This document shows, in pieces, positions 47,186-57,619 of a stretch of 64,000 nucleotides of DNA. This DNA comes from Lentzea kentuckyensis. Its GTDB lineage: Bacteria; Actinomycetota; Actinomycetes; Mycobacteriales; Pseudonocardiaceae. The DNA is taken from assembly GCF_002150765.1 (NCBI RefSeq), contig NZ_MUYM01000001.1, positions 62,001-126,000 on the forward strand. Direction: 5' to 3'. The notes below the pieces were generated by a model, which worked only from the letters and a program-made list of their open reading frames with translations, was not told where the DNA came from and did not search any database. Position 1 is the first letter of the stretch, and every line of letters begins with the position of its first letter. A program made the position numbers and the translations under genes.

Positions 47186-47790
47186 CCTGGGGCAGGGTCG
47201 GAAGGCGCTGGCACGCCTGGGAAGCGTCCGGGGTGGCTGGGGAAGGTCATGGGGCGCAGGGGAGGCACGGCCCCCTGGTTCCGTCGTCCCAGGCGGGGTG
47301 GAGGCGTCCGGCGGAAGTCGCTGGTATGCCTGGGAAGCGTGGCGAGAAGCCGCTGACCAGCCAAGATGCCGCGCGGAGATCGCCTCGAAGCCGCTGGCAC
47401 GCTTGGGAAGCGGCTGGGTTGCAGGGGAAGGTCATTGGGGCGCAGGGGAGGCGTGCCGCGCCTGCGGACCCGCCCCGGAAGAACCCCTGACCTGCCTGGC
47501 AGGCGGCCACCAACCATTCGTGGGCGCGCATGTGAGACACAAGTCGCGTCACGAATGTGAACGCGCGAACCCGGCCGGACAAAGGCCCGCCGCCGCCCTG
47601 GAACCGTCCCGGCCGCACCGCCCACTAGTGCGCCGCCCGCCAATTGCCGACCCGGCCGAGATGTTTGGCGCGGCGCCTTCAGGGACCCAATACGTATAAC
47701 GCGCGAACGCCCGGGACCGGCCCGCGGAACGCCCTGCCCGCCAATAGAAATAACGCCGCCACGCCTGCGAACACCTCCGTCACAAGCGAA
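47186..47790. repeat. Non-coding region with degenerate direct repeats
   Basis: No gene that I accept. A unit GCTGGCACGCCTGGGAAGCG occurs with small changes near 47207-47226, 47320-47339 and 47393-47412. A second unit containing GGGGAAGGTCATGGGGCGCA and the following GGGGAGGC occurs near 47236-47266 and 47419-47452. Open frames exist on both strands, but they simply translate the repeats (for example repeated WHAWEA), have no ribosome sites and do not look like proteins. Both flanking genes point into the region. Confidence 0.7.
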
Positions 47791-47791
47791 A

Positions 47792-47855
47792 CCGCCGCCT
47801 CTCCGATCGACTTGGTTGCCAGAGGCGAACTTTTGTCGAGCCGGGGAGACGGCGG
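47792..47855 (-). terminator. Long imperfect hairpin downstream of mutT1
   Basis: 47792-47810 pairs with 47836-47855 with a few mismatches (CCGCCG/CGGCGG outer, TCGA inner) around a 25-base loop, 23 bases after the mutT1 stop on the minus strand. Confidence 0.55.
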
Positions 47856-47877
47856 CTGAAAACGTCTGCAGCAGGCC

Positions 47878-48798
47878 TCAGGGACGCGGCAGCGCCGAGG
47901 CCAGGTAGTGCGCCGACACCAGGGTTGGCCAGCGCGAAGGTGAGTCCGAAGTGGACCAGGTGCCGAACGGCCTGGTGAAGGCCAGCACCCACACGCTGCC
48001 CTTCTTGCACGGGACCTCGTCGAGCCGCAGCCCGCCCAGATCGGCCAGTGACTGCACCACCGACGGGATCACGCCGCCCTGCGAGGACACGACGGCGCGG
48101 CCTTCCGCGGCGGCGACCTCCAGCAGGCGCACCAGACCGGCGTCCGGGTCGGGCCAGTAGCCCTCCTCGGACAACCGGGCCTCCTCGACCATGTCGACCG
48201 AGAGGTCCTCCGCCACGCCTCGCACGGTGTCCACACAACGCACCCTGGGCGCCGAGTGGACACGTGTCGGTGCCCACAGGGGCAACAACGACTGCAGCGC
48301 CTCGGCCTGCTTCCAGCCGGAGCCGGAGAGGGGGCGCAGGTCGTCATCGTCGTCCCACTCGGACCGCTTGCCCGCCTTCGCGTGCCGCACCAGCAACACC
48401 AGCAACAGGTCCGCTGGCAGCCGGCCGAACTCCGCCAGCACGTCGCGGTCGTGCGAGTAGGTCAGCAGCGAGGTGGCCTCGCCCACGGGCAGCCAGCGCA
48501 ACGTGTCGACCTCGTCGTTGGCCACGAACGAACCCGAGACGGCCTCGGCGGCGAAGTAGTCGACGGTCTTGGCGTCGCCTCCCACCGAGTACGAGACCTG
48601 GCAGAGGAACCGGCCCAGCACGCACGAGTACCCGGTTTCCTCCAGGATCTCGCGCGCCGCGCAGGCGGGGATCGTCTCGCCCCGATCCAGCTTTCCCTTC
48701 GGCAGGGACCAGTCGTCATAACGCTGGCGGTGCACCACCGCGATTTCGACGTCGCCGTCGGCCTCGCGCCAGAGCACCGCCCCAGCAGCTTTGATCAC
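47878..48798 (-). CDS. mutT1: MutT1-like NUDIX hydrolase fused to histidine phosphatase
   Basis: 306 residues from a GTG overlapping the ppk stop (GTGA). The NUDIX box lies at about residues 40-62 ([10 protein letters not shown] then [10 protein letters not shown]). From about residue 140 a histidine-phosphatase domain follows ([13 protein letters not shown], then [13 protein letters not shown]). This two-domain arrangement is that of mycobacterial MutT1 (Rv2985), which hydrolyses 8-oxo-GTP/8-oxo-dGTP and diadenosine polyphosphates. The ppk-mutT1 pairing is conserved. Confidence 0.92.
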   Translation of the reverse strand: MIKAAGAVLWREADGDVEIAVVHRQRYDDWSLPKGKLDRGETIPACAAREILEETGYSCVLGRFLCQVSYSVGGDAKTVDYFAAEAVSGSFVANDEVDTLRWLPVGEATSLLTYSHDRDVLAEFGRLPADLLLVLLVRHAKAGKRSEWDDDDDLRPLSGSGWKQAEALQSLLPLWAPTRVHSAPRVRCVDTVRGVAEDLSVDMVEEARLSEEGYWPDPDAGLVRLLEVAAAEGRAVVSSQGGVIPSVVQSLADLGGLRLDEVPCKKGSVWVLAFTRPFGTWSTSDSPSRWPTLVSAHYLASALPRP

Positions 48799-51083
48799 CC
48801 AAGAGCTCCGTGCCTGTGCAGCAGTTCCATCTGATGGTCGCGGACCGACGAACCGTCGGACGGCGAGGCTTCCCATTCTCCGTCGGCGCGCAGCACCCAG
48901 CAGCGCGTCTGCGGGTCGAGCGCGGAGGTGAAGACGTCCGCGAGTTGCGCGGCCAGGCGGGGGTTGATGACGCGCACGGCCACCTCGACGCGGCGGTCCA
49001 GGTTGCGGTGCATCATGTCCGCGCTGCCGATCCAGTACTCGTCGCAGCCGGCGAAGTGGAAGATCCGCGAGTGCTCCAGGAACCGGCCGAGGATCGAGCG
49101 CACCCGGATGTTCTCCGACATGCCCTTCACACCCGGCTTCAGGCCGCAGATGCCGCGCACGACGACGTCGACGGGTACGCCGGCCTGGGAGGCGCGGTAC
49201 AGCGCGTCGATCACCTGCTCGTCGACGAGCGAGTTCACCTTGATGCGCACGCCCGAGGTCTCACCCGCCTGTGCGCGCTCGATCTCCAGGTTGATCCGGT
49301 CCACGATGCCCTTGCGGACGCCGTACGGCGCGACCAGCAGCGAGCGGTACTCGTCCTGGCGCGCGTAGCCGGTCAACACGTTGAAGAGGTCCGTGAGGTC
49401 CGCGCCGATCGTCGGTTCGGCCGTCAGGATGCCGACGTCCTCGTACAACCGGGCGGTCTTCGGGTTGTAGTTGCCGGTGCCGATGTGGCAGTAGCGGCGG
49501 ATCGTCGAACCCTCCTGGCGCACGACCAAAGAGGTCTTGCAGTGCGTCTTCAGGCCCACCAGGCCGTAGACGACGTGCACGCCCGCCTTTTCCAACGTGC
49601 GGGCCCACTTGATGTTCGCCTGCTCGTCGAAGCGCGCCTTGATCTCCACCAGCGCCACTACCTGCTTGCCCGCCTCGGCCGCGTCGATCAGCGCGTCCAC
49701 GATGGGCGAGTCACCCGACGTGCGGTACAGGGTCTGCTTGATGGCCAGCACGTGCGGGTCGGCGGCCGCCTGCTCGATGAAGCGCTGCACCGACGTCGAG
49801 AACGAGTCGTACGGGTGGTGCACCAGCACGTCACCCTCGCGCAGCGTCGCGAAAACGCTCTTCGGCGTCTCGCGCTCACCGAACGCCGGGTGCGTCGCCG
49901 GCACGAACGCCGGGTCTTTCAACGTCTTGCGGTCGATGCTGTACATCTGCCACAGGCACGACAGGTCGAGCAGGCCGGGCACCGTGACGACGTCGTGCGG
50001 GTCGACTTCCATCTCCCGCAGCAGCAACTCGAGCATGTGCTCGGTCATGTCGTCGGCCACTTCCAGGCGCACCGGCGGGCCGAACCGGCGCCGCGCGAGC
50101 TCACGTTCCAGCGCCTGCAACAGGTCCTCGTCGCGGTCCTCCTCGACCTCGAGGTCCGCGTTGCGGGTCACGCGGAACGCGTGGCACTCGATGACCTCCA
50201 TGCCGGTGAAAAGCTCGCCCAGGTGTGCGGCGATGAGTTCCTCCAGCGGCAGGAAGGTCGCGGAAGAGGACGAACGATCCGCCTCCACCCGCACCAGGCG
50301 CGGCACGTTGTCCGGCACCTTCACCCTGGCGAACCGCTCGCCGCCGCCTTCGGGGTCGCGCACGGTCACCGCGAGGTTCAGCGAGAGACCGGAGATGTAC
50401 GGGAACGGGTGCGCCGGGTCGACCGCGAGCGGCGTGAGGACCGGGAAGACCTGCTCGCTGAAGTAGTTGGAGAGCCGCAACCGGTCGTAGTCCGTGAGGT
50501 CGCCCCACGCCACGATGCTGATCCGGTGCTCTTCCAGACCGGGCCTGATGTGGTCGAGGAACGCGCGGGCGTGCTGCTCGACGAGTTCCTGCGAGCGCTT
50601 GGAGATCGCCACGAGCTGTTCGAGCGGCGTGAGCCCGTCCGCGCTGCGCACCGTGAGACCGGTCTCCGCACGCCGCTTCAGGCCCGCGACCCGGACCATG
50701 TAGAACTCGTCCAGGTTCGAGGCGAAGATCGCGAGGAACTTCGCGCGCTCCAGCAGCGGCTGCGAGGAGTCCTCTGCCAGCGCGAGCACGCGGGCGTTGA
50801 AGTCCAACCAGGACAGTTCACGGTTGAAGTACCGGTCGTCCGGCAGATCGGTGGGCAGGATGCTCGACGTCACCGCGGGCGGCGCCGAGGGCACGCCGCG
50901 CAACGGAGCGGCCGCCGCGGCGCCTCGCTCGACCTTCGCCCGCGTCGTCGAAACTCGCCGGGTCGCCGCACGAGGCTGCTTGCGCGGGGTCGCCGCCTCC
51001 GCTTTCGAGGCCTTCGCGCCCGGCGTGCGGCGTCGGGATGGGGTCGCCTTGCCGTCAGAGTTCTCCGTGCTCACGCCCCGCAT
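48795..51083 (-). CDS. ppk: Polyphosphate kinase 1
   Basis: 762 residues from ATG 51083; a GTG nine bases later (VSTENSDGK) is possible. Residues 1-75 are a basic Ala/Arg/Thr/Pro extension, probably disordered. The core begins at [21 protein letters not shown] and contains the autophosphorylated histidine in [21 protein letters not shown] and a second conserved His in [16 protein letters not shown]. It makes polyphosphate from ATP reversibly. Overlaps mutT1 by four bases. Confidence 0.96.
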   Translation of the reverse strand: MRGVSTENSDGKATPSRRRTPGAKASKAEAATPRKQPRAATRRVSTTRAKVERGAAAAAPLRGVPSAPPAVTSSILPTDLPDDRYFNRELSWLDFNARVLALAEDSSQPLLERAKFLAIFASNLDEFYMVRVAGLKRRAETGLTVRSADGLTPLEQLVAISKRSQELVEQHARAFLDHIRPGLEEHRISIVAWGDLTDYDRLRLSNYFSEQVFPVLTPLAVDPAHPFPYISGLSLNLAVTVRDPEGGGERFARVKVPDNVPRLVRVEADRSSSSATFLPLEELIAAHLGELFTGMEVIECHAFRVTRNADLEVEEDRDEDLLQALERELARRRFGPPVRLEVADDMTEHMLELLLREMEVDPHDVVTVPGLLDLSCLWQMYSIDRKTLKDPAFVPATHPAFGERETPKSVFATLREGDVLVHHPYDSFSTSVQRFIEQAAADPHVLAIKQTLYRTSGDSPIVDALIDAAEAGKQVVALVEIKARFDEQANIKWARTLEKAGVHVVYGLVGLKTHCKTSLVVRQEGSTIRRYCHIGTGNYNPKTARLYEDVGILTAEPTIGADLTDLFNVLTGYARQDEYRSLLVAPYGVRKGIVDRINLEIERAQAGETSGVRIKVNSLVDEQVIDALYRASQAGVPVDVVVRGICGLKPGVKGMSENIRVRSILGRFLEHSRIFHFAGCDEYWIGSADMMHRNLDRRVEVAVRVINPRLAAQLADVFTSALDPQTRCWVLRADGEWEASPSDGSSVRDHQMELLHRHGALG

Positions 51084-51142
51084 TGTTCCCCACTATCGCC
51101 GCGAGCGCCCCTGTCGAGAACGTCCGGCTGGTGAACTCCTCG

Positions 51143-51334
51143 TCACAGAACAGGCATGCGCAGGGCGGTGACCACCCCGTCAGGACTACGTTCGAGGGTC
51201 ACTCGCTGCCCCGGACGCAGCATTCGCCAGCCACCCGCAGTGACTGCGGCCGCACTCACGTCGACAAGAACGCCGTCATCACGCAGGACTACGGCAGAGC
51301 CGTCACTGTTAAACGTAGACACCGTCGCCTGCAC
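51143..51334 (-). CDS. Small beta-rich protein upstream of ppk (cold-shock/OB-like)
   Basis: 63 residues, GTG start, MQATVSTFNSDGSAVVLRDDG then RPGQRVTLERSPDGVV. The strand pattern resembles a five-stranded OB/cold-shock barrel, though the RNA-binding aromatic motifs are missing. Similar small genes sit at this place in related actinomycetes as far as I recall. It ends 59 bases before ppk on the same strand, so it is probably the first gene of the ppk-mutT1 unit. Confidence 0.65.
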   Translation of the reverse strand: MQATVSTFNSDGSAVVLRDDGVLVDVSAAAVTAGGWRMLRPGQRVTLERSPDGVVTALRMPVL

Positions 51335-51396
51335 GGAGCAGAAGCCTAGACGTTCGGACCTACACGTCTCGTTCGGCGCGCTGCCAGGGTCGATCC

Positions 51397-52932
51397 ATGA
51401 AGGTTATTGCCACATTGACCGCGGCAGCCCTGCTGGCCTTCACCACGGCAGGCTTGGCAACGGCTGCGGCGGCCGAACCCAAGACTCCCAAGGTGGACAA
51501 ACCACGACTGCAGGCGGCGGCCAAGAACGTGCGCCTGAAGGCGACCCTGCCCGACACGGCGCGCGCGATTTCGATCGCGTTCGCCCAGTACGGGCCCCGC
51601 GACGTCGCGTTCGTCAGCCTGGAGACCGGGCTGAAGACGTTCGACGTCACCGATCTCGAGCACCCGAAGCTCCTCGACCACCTCACCAAGCAGGAGATGG
51701 CGCTGCCGGGCGACGACCCGACGAAGATCTTCTGGGAGAACGAGGACATCAACGTCGACCCGGTGCGCAAGCTCGCGTTCCTGGCGCGCGAGGTGAACTC
51801 GTTCGGGCGCACGCTGCCCGGCGACCGTCCGACCGGCAACTACATCGTGTCCGCTGTGGACCCGGAGAACCTCAGGATCCTGAGCTTCCACCGGCAGGAC
51901 ACCGGTCACACGACCACCTGCATCAACGACTGCCAGTTCCTGTGGACGGCGGGACGCGACCGTTCGGACGCGAAGACCGGGCGGATCTTCGTCACGGACA
52001 TCCGTGATCCCAAGACCCCGAAGGAACTCCCGGTCTCGGTCGACGTCCGCGGCAAGGCGGGCGAAGGAAAGATCACGCACGACGTCCAGGTCGACGCCCA
52101 GGGCATCGCGTGGGTCGCGGGCGACAACGGCACCCGAGGCTATTGGACGCAGGGCTGGCACCGCGACCCGTTGAGCGGCAAGTTCCGCGAGGCGAAGGCG
52201 TGGGACCCGATCGCGTACGCGGGCGGCAACGTGCCGAAGGCGGACATGCCGACCTCGTTCACGCACAACTCGTTCCGCCCGGTCGGCAGGACGCTGTCCG
52301 ACGGACCTCGTCCCACGCCCGAGAACCCGGCGGGCTCTCTGCTGCTGCACACCGAGGAGGCGTTCGGTTCTCCCACGTGCAAGACCGAGGGCCGGTTCGT
52401 CATCTCCTCGCTGCAGGGCACGCACAACGGTGAGGGCTGGGGCGAGCAGCCCAAGGAGATGAAGACGGTCGGCATCTGGAGCCCGGACGACCAGGAGGGC
52501 ACCATCCCAGGTGACGTCGAGTGCTCCGCGCACTACTTCGACGTGAACAAGCGGATCGTCGCCTACTCCTGGTACGAGCAGGGAACGCGCTTCCTCGACA
52601 TCTCCAACCCGGCCAAGCCGATCCAGATCGGGTACTGGCGGCCGGACTCGGCCGTGTCGTGGGCGCCGTACTGGCACAAGAACAGCGTCTTCATCGCGGA
52701 CATCTCGCGCGGCGTCGAGATCGTGGCACTGGAGAAGGGTGCCTACGAGGCGCAGGAGAGCGGTACGAACGTCACGCTCACCACGGCGTACTCGAAGGAA
52801 CTGGCCAGGGAGAGCGGACGCGACCGCGTGCCGCTCGCCCCGAACCCGTTCTACGGCTGGGCCTGCCCGATGGTCGCGAGCCGTGACGACTCGGCGGACT
52901 GCGGCGCGGGAGCCTGCGGCGCACCCTGCTGA
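51397..52932 (+). CDS. Secreted LVIVD-repeat / beta-propeller protein
   Basis: 511 residues. Signal peptide about 1-26 (KVIATLTAAALLAFTTAGLA). The mature protein is a beta-propeller with LVIVD-type repeats: VAFVSLETGLKTFDVTDLEHPKLL, GRIFVTDIRDPKTPKEL and TRFLDISNPAKPIQIGYW. Such proteins are cell-surface or extracellular and of unknown function. The final 27 residues, with four Cys (CPMV, DCGAGACGAPC), are encoded over the end of the convergent acyltransferase gene; they may be a recent extension after loss of an earlier stop. Confidence 0.82.
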   Translation: MKVIATLTAAALLAFTTAGLATAAAAEPKTPKVDKPRLQAAAKNVRLKATLPDTARAISIAFAQYGPRDVAFVSLETGLKTFDVTDLEHPKLLDHLTKQEMALPGDDPTKIFWENEDINVDPVRKLAFLAREVNSFGRTLPGDRPTGNYIVSAVDPENLRILSFHRQDTGHTTTCINDCQFLWTAGRDRSDAKTGRIFVTDIRDPKTPKELPVSVDVRGKAGEGKITHDVQVDAQGIAWVAGDNGTRGYWTQGWHRDPLSGKFREAKAWDPIAYAGGNVPKADMPTSFTHNSFRPVGRTLSDGPRPTPENPAGSLLLHTEEAFGSPTCKTEGRFVISSLQGTHNGEGWGEQPKEMKTVGIWSPDDQEGTIPGDVECSAHYFDVNKRIVAYSWYEQGTRFLDISNPAKPIQIGYWRPDSAVSWAPYWHKNSVFIADISRGVEIVALEKGAYEAQESGTNVTLTTAYSKELARESGRDRVPLAPNPFYGWACPMVASRDDSADCGAGACGAPC

Positions 52933-54020
52933 GCGACTCCAGCCTTGACAGCGGCCTGAGCGCGCTGGCGGGTGATCACGCGGCGACCGAGGCCGATCAT
53001 CGGGATCTCCACGGTCGCGTAGAGAACGCTCGCCAGCGCCAAGCCCAGTGCCGTGACCACGGCAGCCTGCCCGAGACCGGACAAAGCGGGCCAGAAGAAC
53101 CAGATGACCGTCGCGGCGATCGTCTGCACCAGGTAAAGCGAGTACGAGCGCTCACCGACGAACTGCATCGGCTTCGTGGACAGGAAAGTCGTGGCCGGTC
53201 CTGGCGCGATCAGGGCGGTGAGCAGCACCGCCGTCGAGAGTGCGTACACCGGAATGACCAGCACGTGACCAGGAATTCCGTTGATCCCGTCGAGGAATCC
53301 GGCGATCGGCTTCACGCTCAGGTGCACGCCGATGAATCCAATCGAGACGATCACCTGCGTGACCGGATTCGTGAGTGGCCGCAACAGCGCGAATCCGCGC
53401 TGGCTGTGCAGGGCGACCGCGAGCAGAACACCGGTCAGGATCGAGAAGTAGTGCAGCGGCCAGCCGGGGTTGCTGTGCGACGTGGTGAAGTTGACGATCA
53501 CGAGCGCGAGCAGCATGCCGAGGGCGGCGGCGCCGGCGCGGCGCCGGAGCACGACCGTGCCCAGCGCGATCGCCGCCAACGGCCAGACCAGGTAGAACTT
53601 CTGCTCGACACCCAGCGACCAGGACTGTCCGTACGGGCTGGCGCCGGCGAACTCGTTGGTGAAAGTCAGGAAGTACTTGAGCGCCGGGCCGATCCCGTTG
53701 CTGACGAACGTGCCGTACAGCGCCGAGCCCACCACCGTCACCAGCAGGATCACGAAGTACACGGGCAAAATTCTGAACGCCCGCCGCAGGTAGAACTCCT
53801 TGAGCGAAATCTGTCCGGTCCGCCGCTCCTCGCGCAGCATCAGCGTGGTGATGAGGAATCCGCTGAGGACGAAGAACATCTGAACGCCGGCCCAGCCCTG
53901 CAACCAGTCAGGGCCCCCGTAGTGGAAGAACACCACCAGCACCGCGGCAATGGCACGCAGGCCGTCGAGAGCGGGAAAGCGGCGCAACGCCAGGTAGTCG
54001 GCGTGCGTCAACAACTTCAT
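52851..54020 (-). CDS. Acyltransferase 3 family membrane protein (OafA/YrhL-like)
   Basis: 389 residues. About ten membrane helices. The N-terminal signature FPALDGLRAIAAVLVVFFHYGG carries the conserved catalytic-type histidine, and LSGFLITTLMLREE follows. Members O-acetylate or O-acylate cell-surface sugars, lipids or antibiotics. The C-terminal 50 residues are Gln/Ala/Pro-rich and overlap the convergent LVIVD gene by 82 bases. No sugar or lipid gene cluster surrounds it. Confidence 0.9.
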   Translation of the reverse strand: MKLLTHADYLALRRFPALDGLRAIAAVLVVFFHYGGPDWLQGWAGVQMFFVLSGFLITTLMLREERRTGQISLKEFYLRRAFRILPVYFVILLVTVVGSALYGTFVSNGIGPALKYFLTFTNEFAGASPYGQSWSLGVEQKFYLVWPLAAIALGTVVLRRRAGAAALGMLLALVIVNFTTSHSNPGWPLHYFSILTGVLLAVALHSQRGFALLRPLTNPVTQVIVSIGFIGVHLSVKPIAGFLDGINGIPGHVLVIPVYALSTAVLLTALIAPGPATTFLSTKPMQFVGERSYSLYLVQTIAATVIWFFWPALSGLGQAAVVTALGLALASVLYATVEIPMIGLGRRVITRQRAQAAVKAGVAQQGAPQAPAPQSAESSRLATIGQAQP

Positions 54021-54169
54021 GCAGGTACACCTCAGGGCAATGCGTCGGGGAAACGACGTCGGGGGTACGTCGTCAACATCAGGAGGTCATCGGGGGATAC
54101 GGATGTAAAGGTGCCGGGGTTCCCCGTTACGTTGCTCGAACCAACTTTTTCGTGTTGTTCGTCACGGTG

Positions 54170-55144
54170 TTAACACTTGGACAACGGCGACAGTGAAGAC
54201 AGCGGCGCGGATGAGGCAACACGCCATCCCTGCTGTGTAAGTGCTCCGCCGTGCACTTCCAGCCAGTAAGACTCTTCAGTGGTGTGCATCGTCGCGCCGC
54301 TGCGCATGTCCGTGACATAGGAAGACTCGGACTGCCACGAGACGAAGTCGCCGCTGACCCGCGGGAACACGATGCCTTCCGTCTTGGGCGCGGTCTTGAT
54401 CCTGGCGAGCTCACGGGGTTCGGCCCAGCCGTCGCGCCAGCCGTACAACCCGCCGCCCTGCGCCCACACCACGGTGCGGCCGTCCGACGCGACGCTCGCG
54501 TCGGGTTCGGCGGTCGTCAGCTGCTCGGGCAACGCGTCGACGGCGCGGAACTTCCCGTCCTGCCGCCAGATGACCGCGTCACCCAGGAAGGCCGGCGACG
54601 AACCCCGGCCGACGACCTTGTCCTTCTTCTTCGCGAGGTCGTAGACGTGCACGCCCAAGCTGTCGGACCAGGCGGCCTTCCCGTTGTGCACCACGGCACC
54701 GGCGTCGCCGATCCGCACGGGCGCGCCGTCGTTGCGGGCGTCCCAGGCGTAGGTGGTCGTGGTGCGATCGGACGGGCTGGGGCTCGTGGAGAACGTCACC
54801 CAGCGGCCGTCGAACTCGACACCGAACAACTGTCCGTCGTCCTGCACGGCCATGACCTGCTGACGTTTCTTGCTGTCGCGCAGCACGAGTTCGGTGGTCC
54901 GGTTGCGCGTGGTCCTCACCAGCGTCGTGTCGCCGTTCTCGTTGGCGCCGACGACGATGACCTGCTCGTGCGAGCCCGCTTCCGTTCGCTCGCGGGACAG
55001 TCTGTCTTTCCACTCCTGGGGCAGATCCACGCGGCACGAGGTCAGCTTGCTCGGCGCGGTGTAGTCGGACGGCTGGTCAATCGGTACAACGGCGACACAG
55101 CCGGCGATGGCCGTGATCGCCGCCAGCGCGATGAGCGCTCGCAT
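54170..55144 (-). CDS. Secreted lipoprotein of unknown function
   Basis: 324 residues from ATG 55144. Lipoprotein signal peptide with lipobox IAGC (Cys16). The mature part has repeated beta strands with Trp and Gly (WVTFSTSPS, YAWDARNDGA, AVIWRQDGKF, TVVWAQGGGLYGW, FVSWQSESSY), suggesting a WD- or TolB-like propeller. The last residue is Cys. No family recognised. It stands between the acyltransferase and fbiD on the same strand. Confidence 0.75.
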   Translation of the reverse strand: MRALIALAAITAIAGCVAVVPIDQPSDYTAPSKLTSCRVDLPQEWKDRLSRERTEAGSHEQVIVVGANENGDTTLVRTTRNRTTELVLRDSKKRQQVMAVQDDGQLFGVEFDGRWVTFSTSPSPSDRTTTTYAWDARNDGAPVRIGDAGAVVHNGKAAWSDSLGVHVYDLAKKKDKVVGRGSSPAFLGDAVIWRQDGKFRAVDALPEQLTTAEPDASVASDGRTVVWAQGGGLYGWRDGWAEPRELARIKTAPKTEGIVFPRVSGDFVSWQSESSYVTDMRSGATMHTTEESYWLEVHGGALTQQGWRVASSAPLSSLSPLSKC

Positions 55145-55197
55145 CAGTCTCCCAAGTCGTGATCACCCCGGTGACCCGGAAGACGCGTGGCGACTGC

Positions 55198-55836
55198 TCA
55201 GGTTGTCCAGGCGGGCAAGGCGTTCGCGGTGTGCACGCCGAGACCGAGCGTGAGAGCGAGCCGCAGATCTTCTTCCGTGTCCACGTCACAGCGCAGCGAC
55301 GGCCACGGTCCGAACAGCGCGACCGCACCGGAAATCCGGTGGTGCCCGGCGGATCCGACGCCGAACCTCGGGTCGAGCTCGCCGCCGGGTGCGGCGAGGA
55401 GCAACGTCGTTCCGGTGCCCTGGCGGTCCGGGACGAACGCGCGTCGTCCGGCCGCCGCTTCGAGCGCGGCCTGGAGTTCGCCGGGCTTGAGCGCGGGCAG
55501 GTCGGCCTGGAGCGCGCCGATGCGAGACGACCGCAAAGTCTGCGCGCCGTGCAACAAAGCCTCGTTGAGTCCAGGCAGTGACGGCTCCGGAAGCGACTCG
55601 ACGCCCAGCGCGGCCATTTCGGACGCCACCGCCGGGTCCGATGTGATGGTCACCACGCGACGAACGCCGGGCGTGGCCAGAGCGGCGCTCACCGTGTCCA
55701 TCGCCAGCGCGAGCGCCAGCGCCGCGTGCGACACCGGATCTCCGCCTGTCGCGCTGGTCAGCCTGGTCTTGGCCCGGTCGAGCGTCTTGACCGGAACCAC
55801 GAGGTCAACTTCATCCCGCACCTCGTCATAGTCCAC
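55198..55836 (-). CDS. fbiD: Phosphoenolpyruvate/2-phospho-L-lactate guanylyltransferase
   Basis: 212 residues. Nucleotidyltransferase fold of the CofC/FbiD family: VDLVVPVKTLDRAKTRLT at the N-terminus, IGALQADLPALKPGEL in the middle and RCDVDTEEDLRLAL near the end. It transfers GMP to phosphoenolpyruvate (FbiD) or 2-phospho-L-lactate (CofC), the start of coenzyme F420 side-chain synthesis. Position near ppk and gpsA matches Rv2983. Divergent from plsC. Confidence 0.9.
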   Translation of the reverse strand: MDYDEVRDEVDLVVPVKTLDRAKTRLTSATGGDPVSHAALALALAMDTVSAALATPGVRRVVTITSDPAVASEMAALGVESLPEPSLPGLNEALLHGAQTLRSSRIGALQADLPALKPGELQAALEAAAGRRAFVPDRQGTGTTLLLAAPGGELDPRFGVGSAGHHRISGAVALFGPWPSLRCDVDTEEDLRLALTLGLGVHTANALPAWTT

Positions 55837-55901
55837 GATTCGACGACTACTGTGCTCATGGGCGCAGTTCTTGCAGGTCCGGGAGTGAGGAGAGGGTCCA
55901 C

Positions 55902-56606
55902 GTGGCCAAGGAGAAGGGCGGCTTCTGGGTCGGGGTCGCCGCGGCGATCGTCTACCCCATGTCGTTCGTGCTGGGCAGGCACCGGATCCTGCACGGCGAC
56001 CGCATCCCGCGCCAGGGGGCGGCGCTGCTGGTGATGAACCACATCTCGCACCTCGACCCGTGCTACGACGCGGTGTTCGTGCACCGCAACGACCGGGTGC
56101 CGCACTTCCTCGCGAAGCACAGCCTGTGGAACGTGCCGATCATGGGCTCGATCCTGAAGGGCGCGAAGCAGATCCCGGTCTACCGGGGCACCACGGACGC
56201 GCAACAGAGCCTGCGCGCGGCGCACGAGGCGTTGGCGACCGGCCAGGTCGTGGTGATCTACCCCGAGGGCACCATCACCAAGGACCCGGACGGCTGGCCC
56301 GCCAACTCCCGCACCGGCGTGGCGCGGCTCGCGCTGCAGCACGACGGACCGGTCATCCCGGTCGCCCGCTGGGGCACCCTCGACCTCTACAACCACTACC
56401 AGAAGAAGTTCCGGCCGTTCCCGCGCAAGACGATCACCCACTTCGTCGGTGAGCCGGTCGACCTGTCCGCCTACCGCGGCCAGGAGGAGACGCTCCCGTT
56501 GCTGCGCGAGGTCACCGATCTTCTGATGAGCCACGTGAAGGACCAGCTCGCCGAGGTTCGCCAGCAGCCGGCGCCCGAAGGCTTCTACGGACCGAGGAAG
56601 GCCTGA
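55902..56606 (+). CDS. plsC: 1-acyl-sn-glycerol-3-phosphate acyltransferase
   Basis: 234 residues, GTG start behind GAGGAGAGGG. PlsC motifs: [12 protein letters not shown] (HX4D catalytic pair), IPVYRGTTD, and [14 protein letters not shown]. It makes phosphatidic acid from lysophosphatidic acid at the membrane. It lies two bases upstream of gpsA, which supplies glycerol 3-phosphate, so the two form a phospholipid-synthesis pair. Confidence 0.9.
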   Translation: MAKEKGGFWVGVAAAIVYPMSFVLGRHRILHGDRIPRQGAALLVMNHISHLDPCYDAVFVHRNDRVPHFLAKHSLWNVPIMGSILKGAKQIPVYRGTTDAQQSLRAAHEALATGQVVVIYPEGTITKDPDGWPANSRTGVARLALQHDGPVIPVARWGTLDLYNHYQKKFRPFPRKTITHFVGEPVDLSAYRGQEETLPLLREVTDLLMSHVKDQLAEVRQQPAPEGFYGPRKA

Positions 56607-56608
56607 AC

Positions 56609-57619
56609 ATGGCGATCGAACGCGTTGCGGTGCTCGGCGCCGGTTCGTGGGGCACGACGTTCGCGAAGGTCATCGCGGACTCCGGCCCCGAGGTCGTGCT
56701 GTGGGCGCGGCGTCAGGAGATCGCCTCGGCGATCACCGAGACCCGCGTGAACGCCGACTACCTGCCCGGCATCTCGTTGCCGGCCAACCTGGCGGCCACC
56801 GCCGACCCGGCGAAGGCGCTGGACGGCGCGGACGCCGTGATCCTGGCCGTGCCGTCGCAGACGTTGCGGGTGAACCTGTCGGCGTGGAAGGAACTGCTGC
56901 CGCCGGACGCGACCCTGGTGTCGCTGTCCAAGGGCGTCGAGCTCGGCACGCTGAAGCGGATGAGCGAGGTGATCCGCGAGGTCGCCGGCGTCGACGAGTC
57001 GCAGGTGGCCGTGGTGTCCGGGCCGAACCTGGCCAAGGAGATCGCCGTCGGGCAGCCGACCGCGACCGTCATCGCGTGCACGGACCACGACCGCGCGGTC
57101 GACCTGCAGCACGCGTGCTCGAACTCGTACTTCCGCCCGTACACCAACACCGACGTGGTCGGCTGCGAGCTGGGCGGGGCGTGCAAGAACGTCATCGCGC
57201 TGGCCTGCGGCATGGCCGCGGGCATGGGCTACGGCGACAACACGATGGCGTCGATCATCACGCGTGGTCTGGCCGAGACCGCACGGCTGGGCGCGGCGCT
57301 GGGCGCGGACCCGCTGACGTTCGCCGGTCTGGCCGGGCTCGGCGACCTGGTGGCCACGTGCGCGTCGCCGTTGTCGCGCAACCGGACCTTCGGCGAGCGG
57401 CTCGGCAAGGGCGAGACTCTGGAGCAGGCGCAAAAAGCCGCGCACGGTCAGGTCGCCGAAGGTGTGAAGTCATGTTCATCGATTCGTGAACTGGCACGGG
57501 CCAATGACGTCGACATGCCTATCACCGAAGGCGTACACATGGTGTGTCATGACGGGCTCAGCGCGCGCGATCTGGGGGCGGCGCTGCTTGGACGCGATCG
57601 GAAACACGAACGCCAGTGA
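56609..57619 (+). CDS. gpsA: NAD(P)-dependent glycerol-3-phosphate dehydrogenase
   Basis: 336 residues. N-terminal Rossmann motif [19 protein letters not shown] and the substrate domain with [23 protein letters not shown] carrying the catalytic Lys. It makes glycerol 3-phosphate from dihydroxyacetone phosphate. Coupled to plsC upstream and, by a GTGA overlap, to the PLP-dependent lyase gene downstream. Confidence 0.95.
   Translation: MAIERVAVLGAGSWGTTFAKVIADSGPEVVLWARRQEIASAITETRVNADYLPGISLPANLAATADPAKALDGADAVILAVPSQTLRVNLSAWKELLPPDATLVSLSKGVELGTLKRMSEVIREVAGVDESQVAVVSGPNLAKEIAVGQPTATVIACTDHDRAVDLQHACSNSYFRPYTNTDVVGCELGGACKNVIALACGMAAGMGYGDNTMASIITRGLAETARLGAALGADPLTFAGLAGLGDLVATCASPLSRNRTFGERLGKGETLEQAQKAAHGQVAEGVKSCSSIRELARANDVDMPITEGVHMVCHDGLSARDLGAALLGRDRKHERQ

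Noticed and set aside
46405..47643. Open frames on both strands over hup and its downstream repeats
   Set aside because: They read through the repeats and the hup tail, giving repeated PLRPMTFPS-like or WHAWEA-like words; no start signal and no family resemblance.
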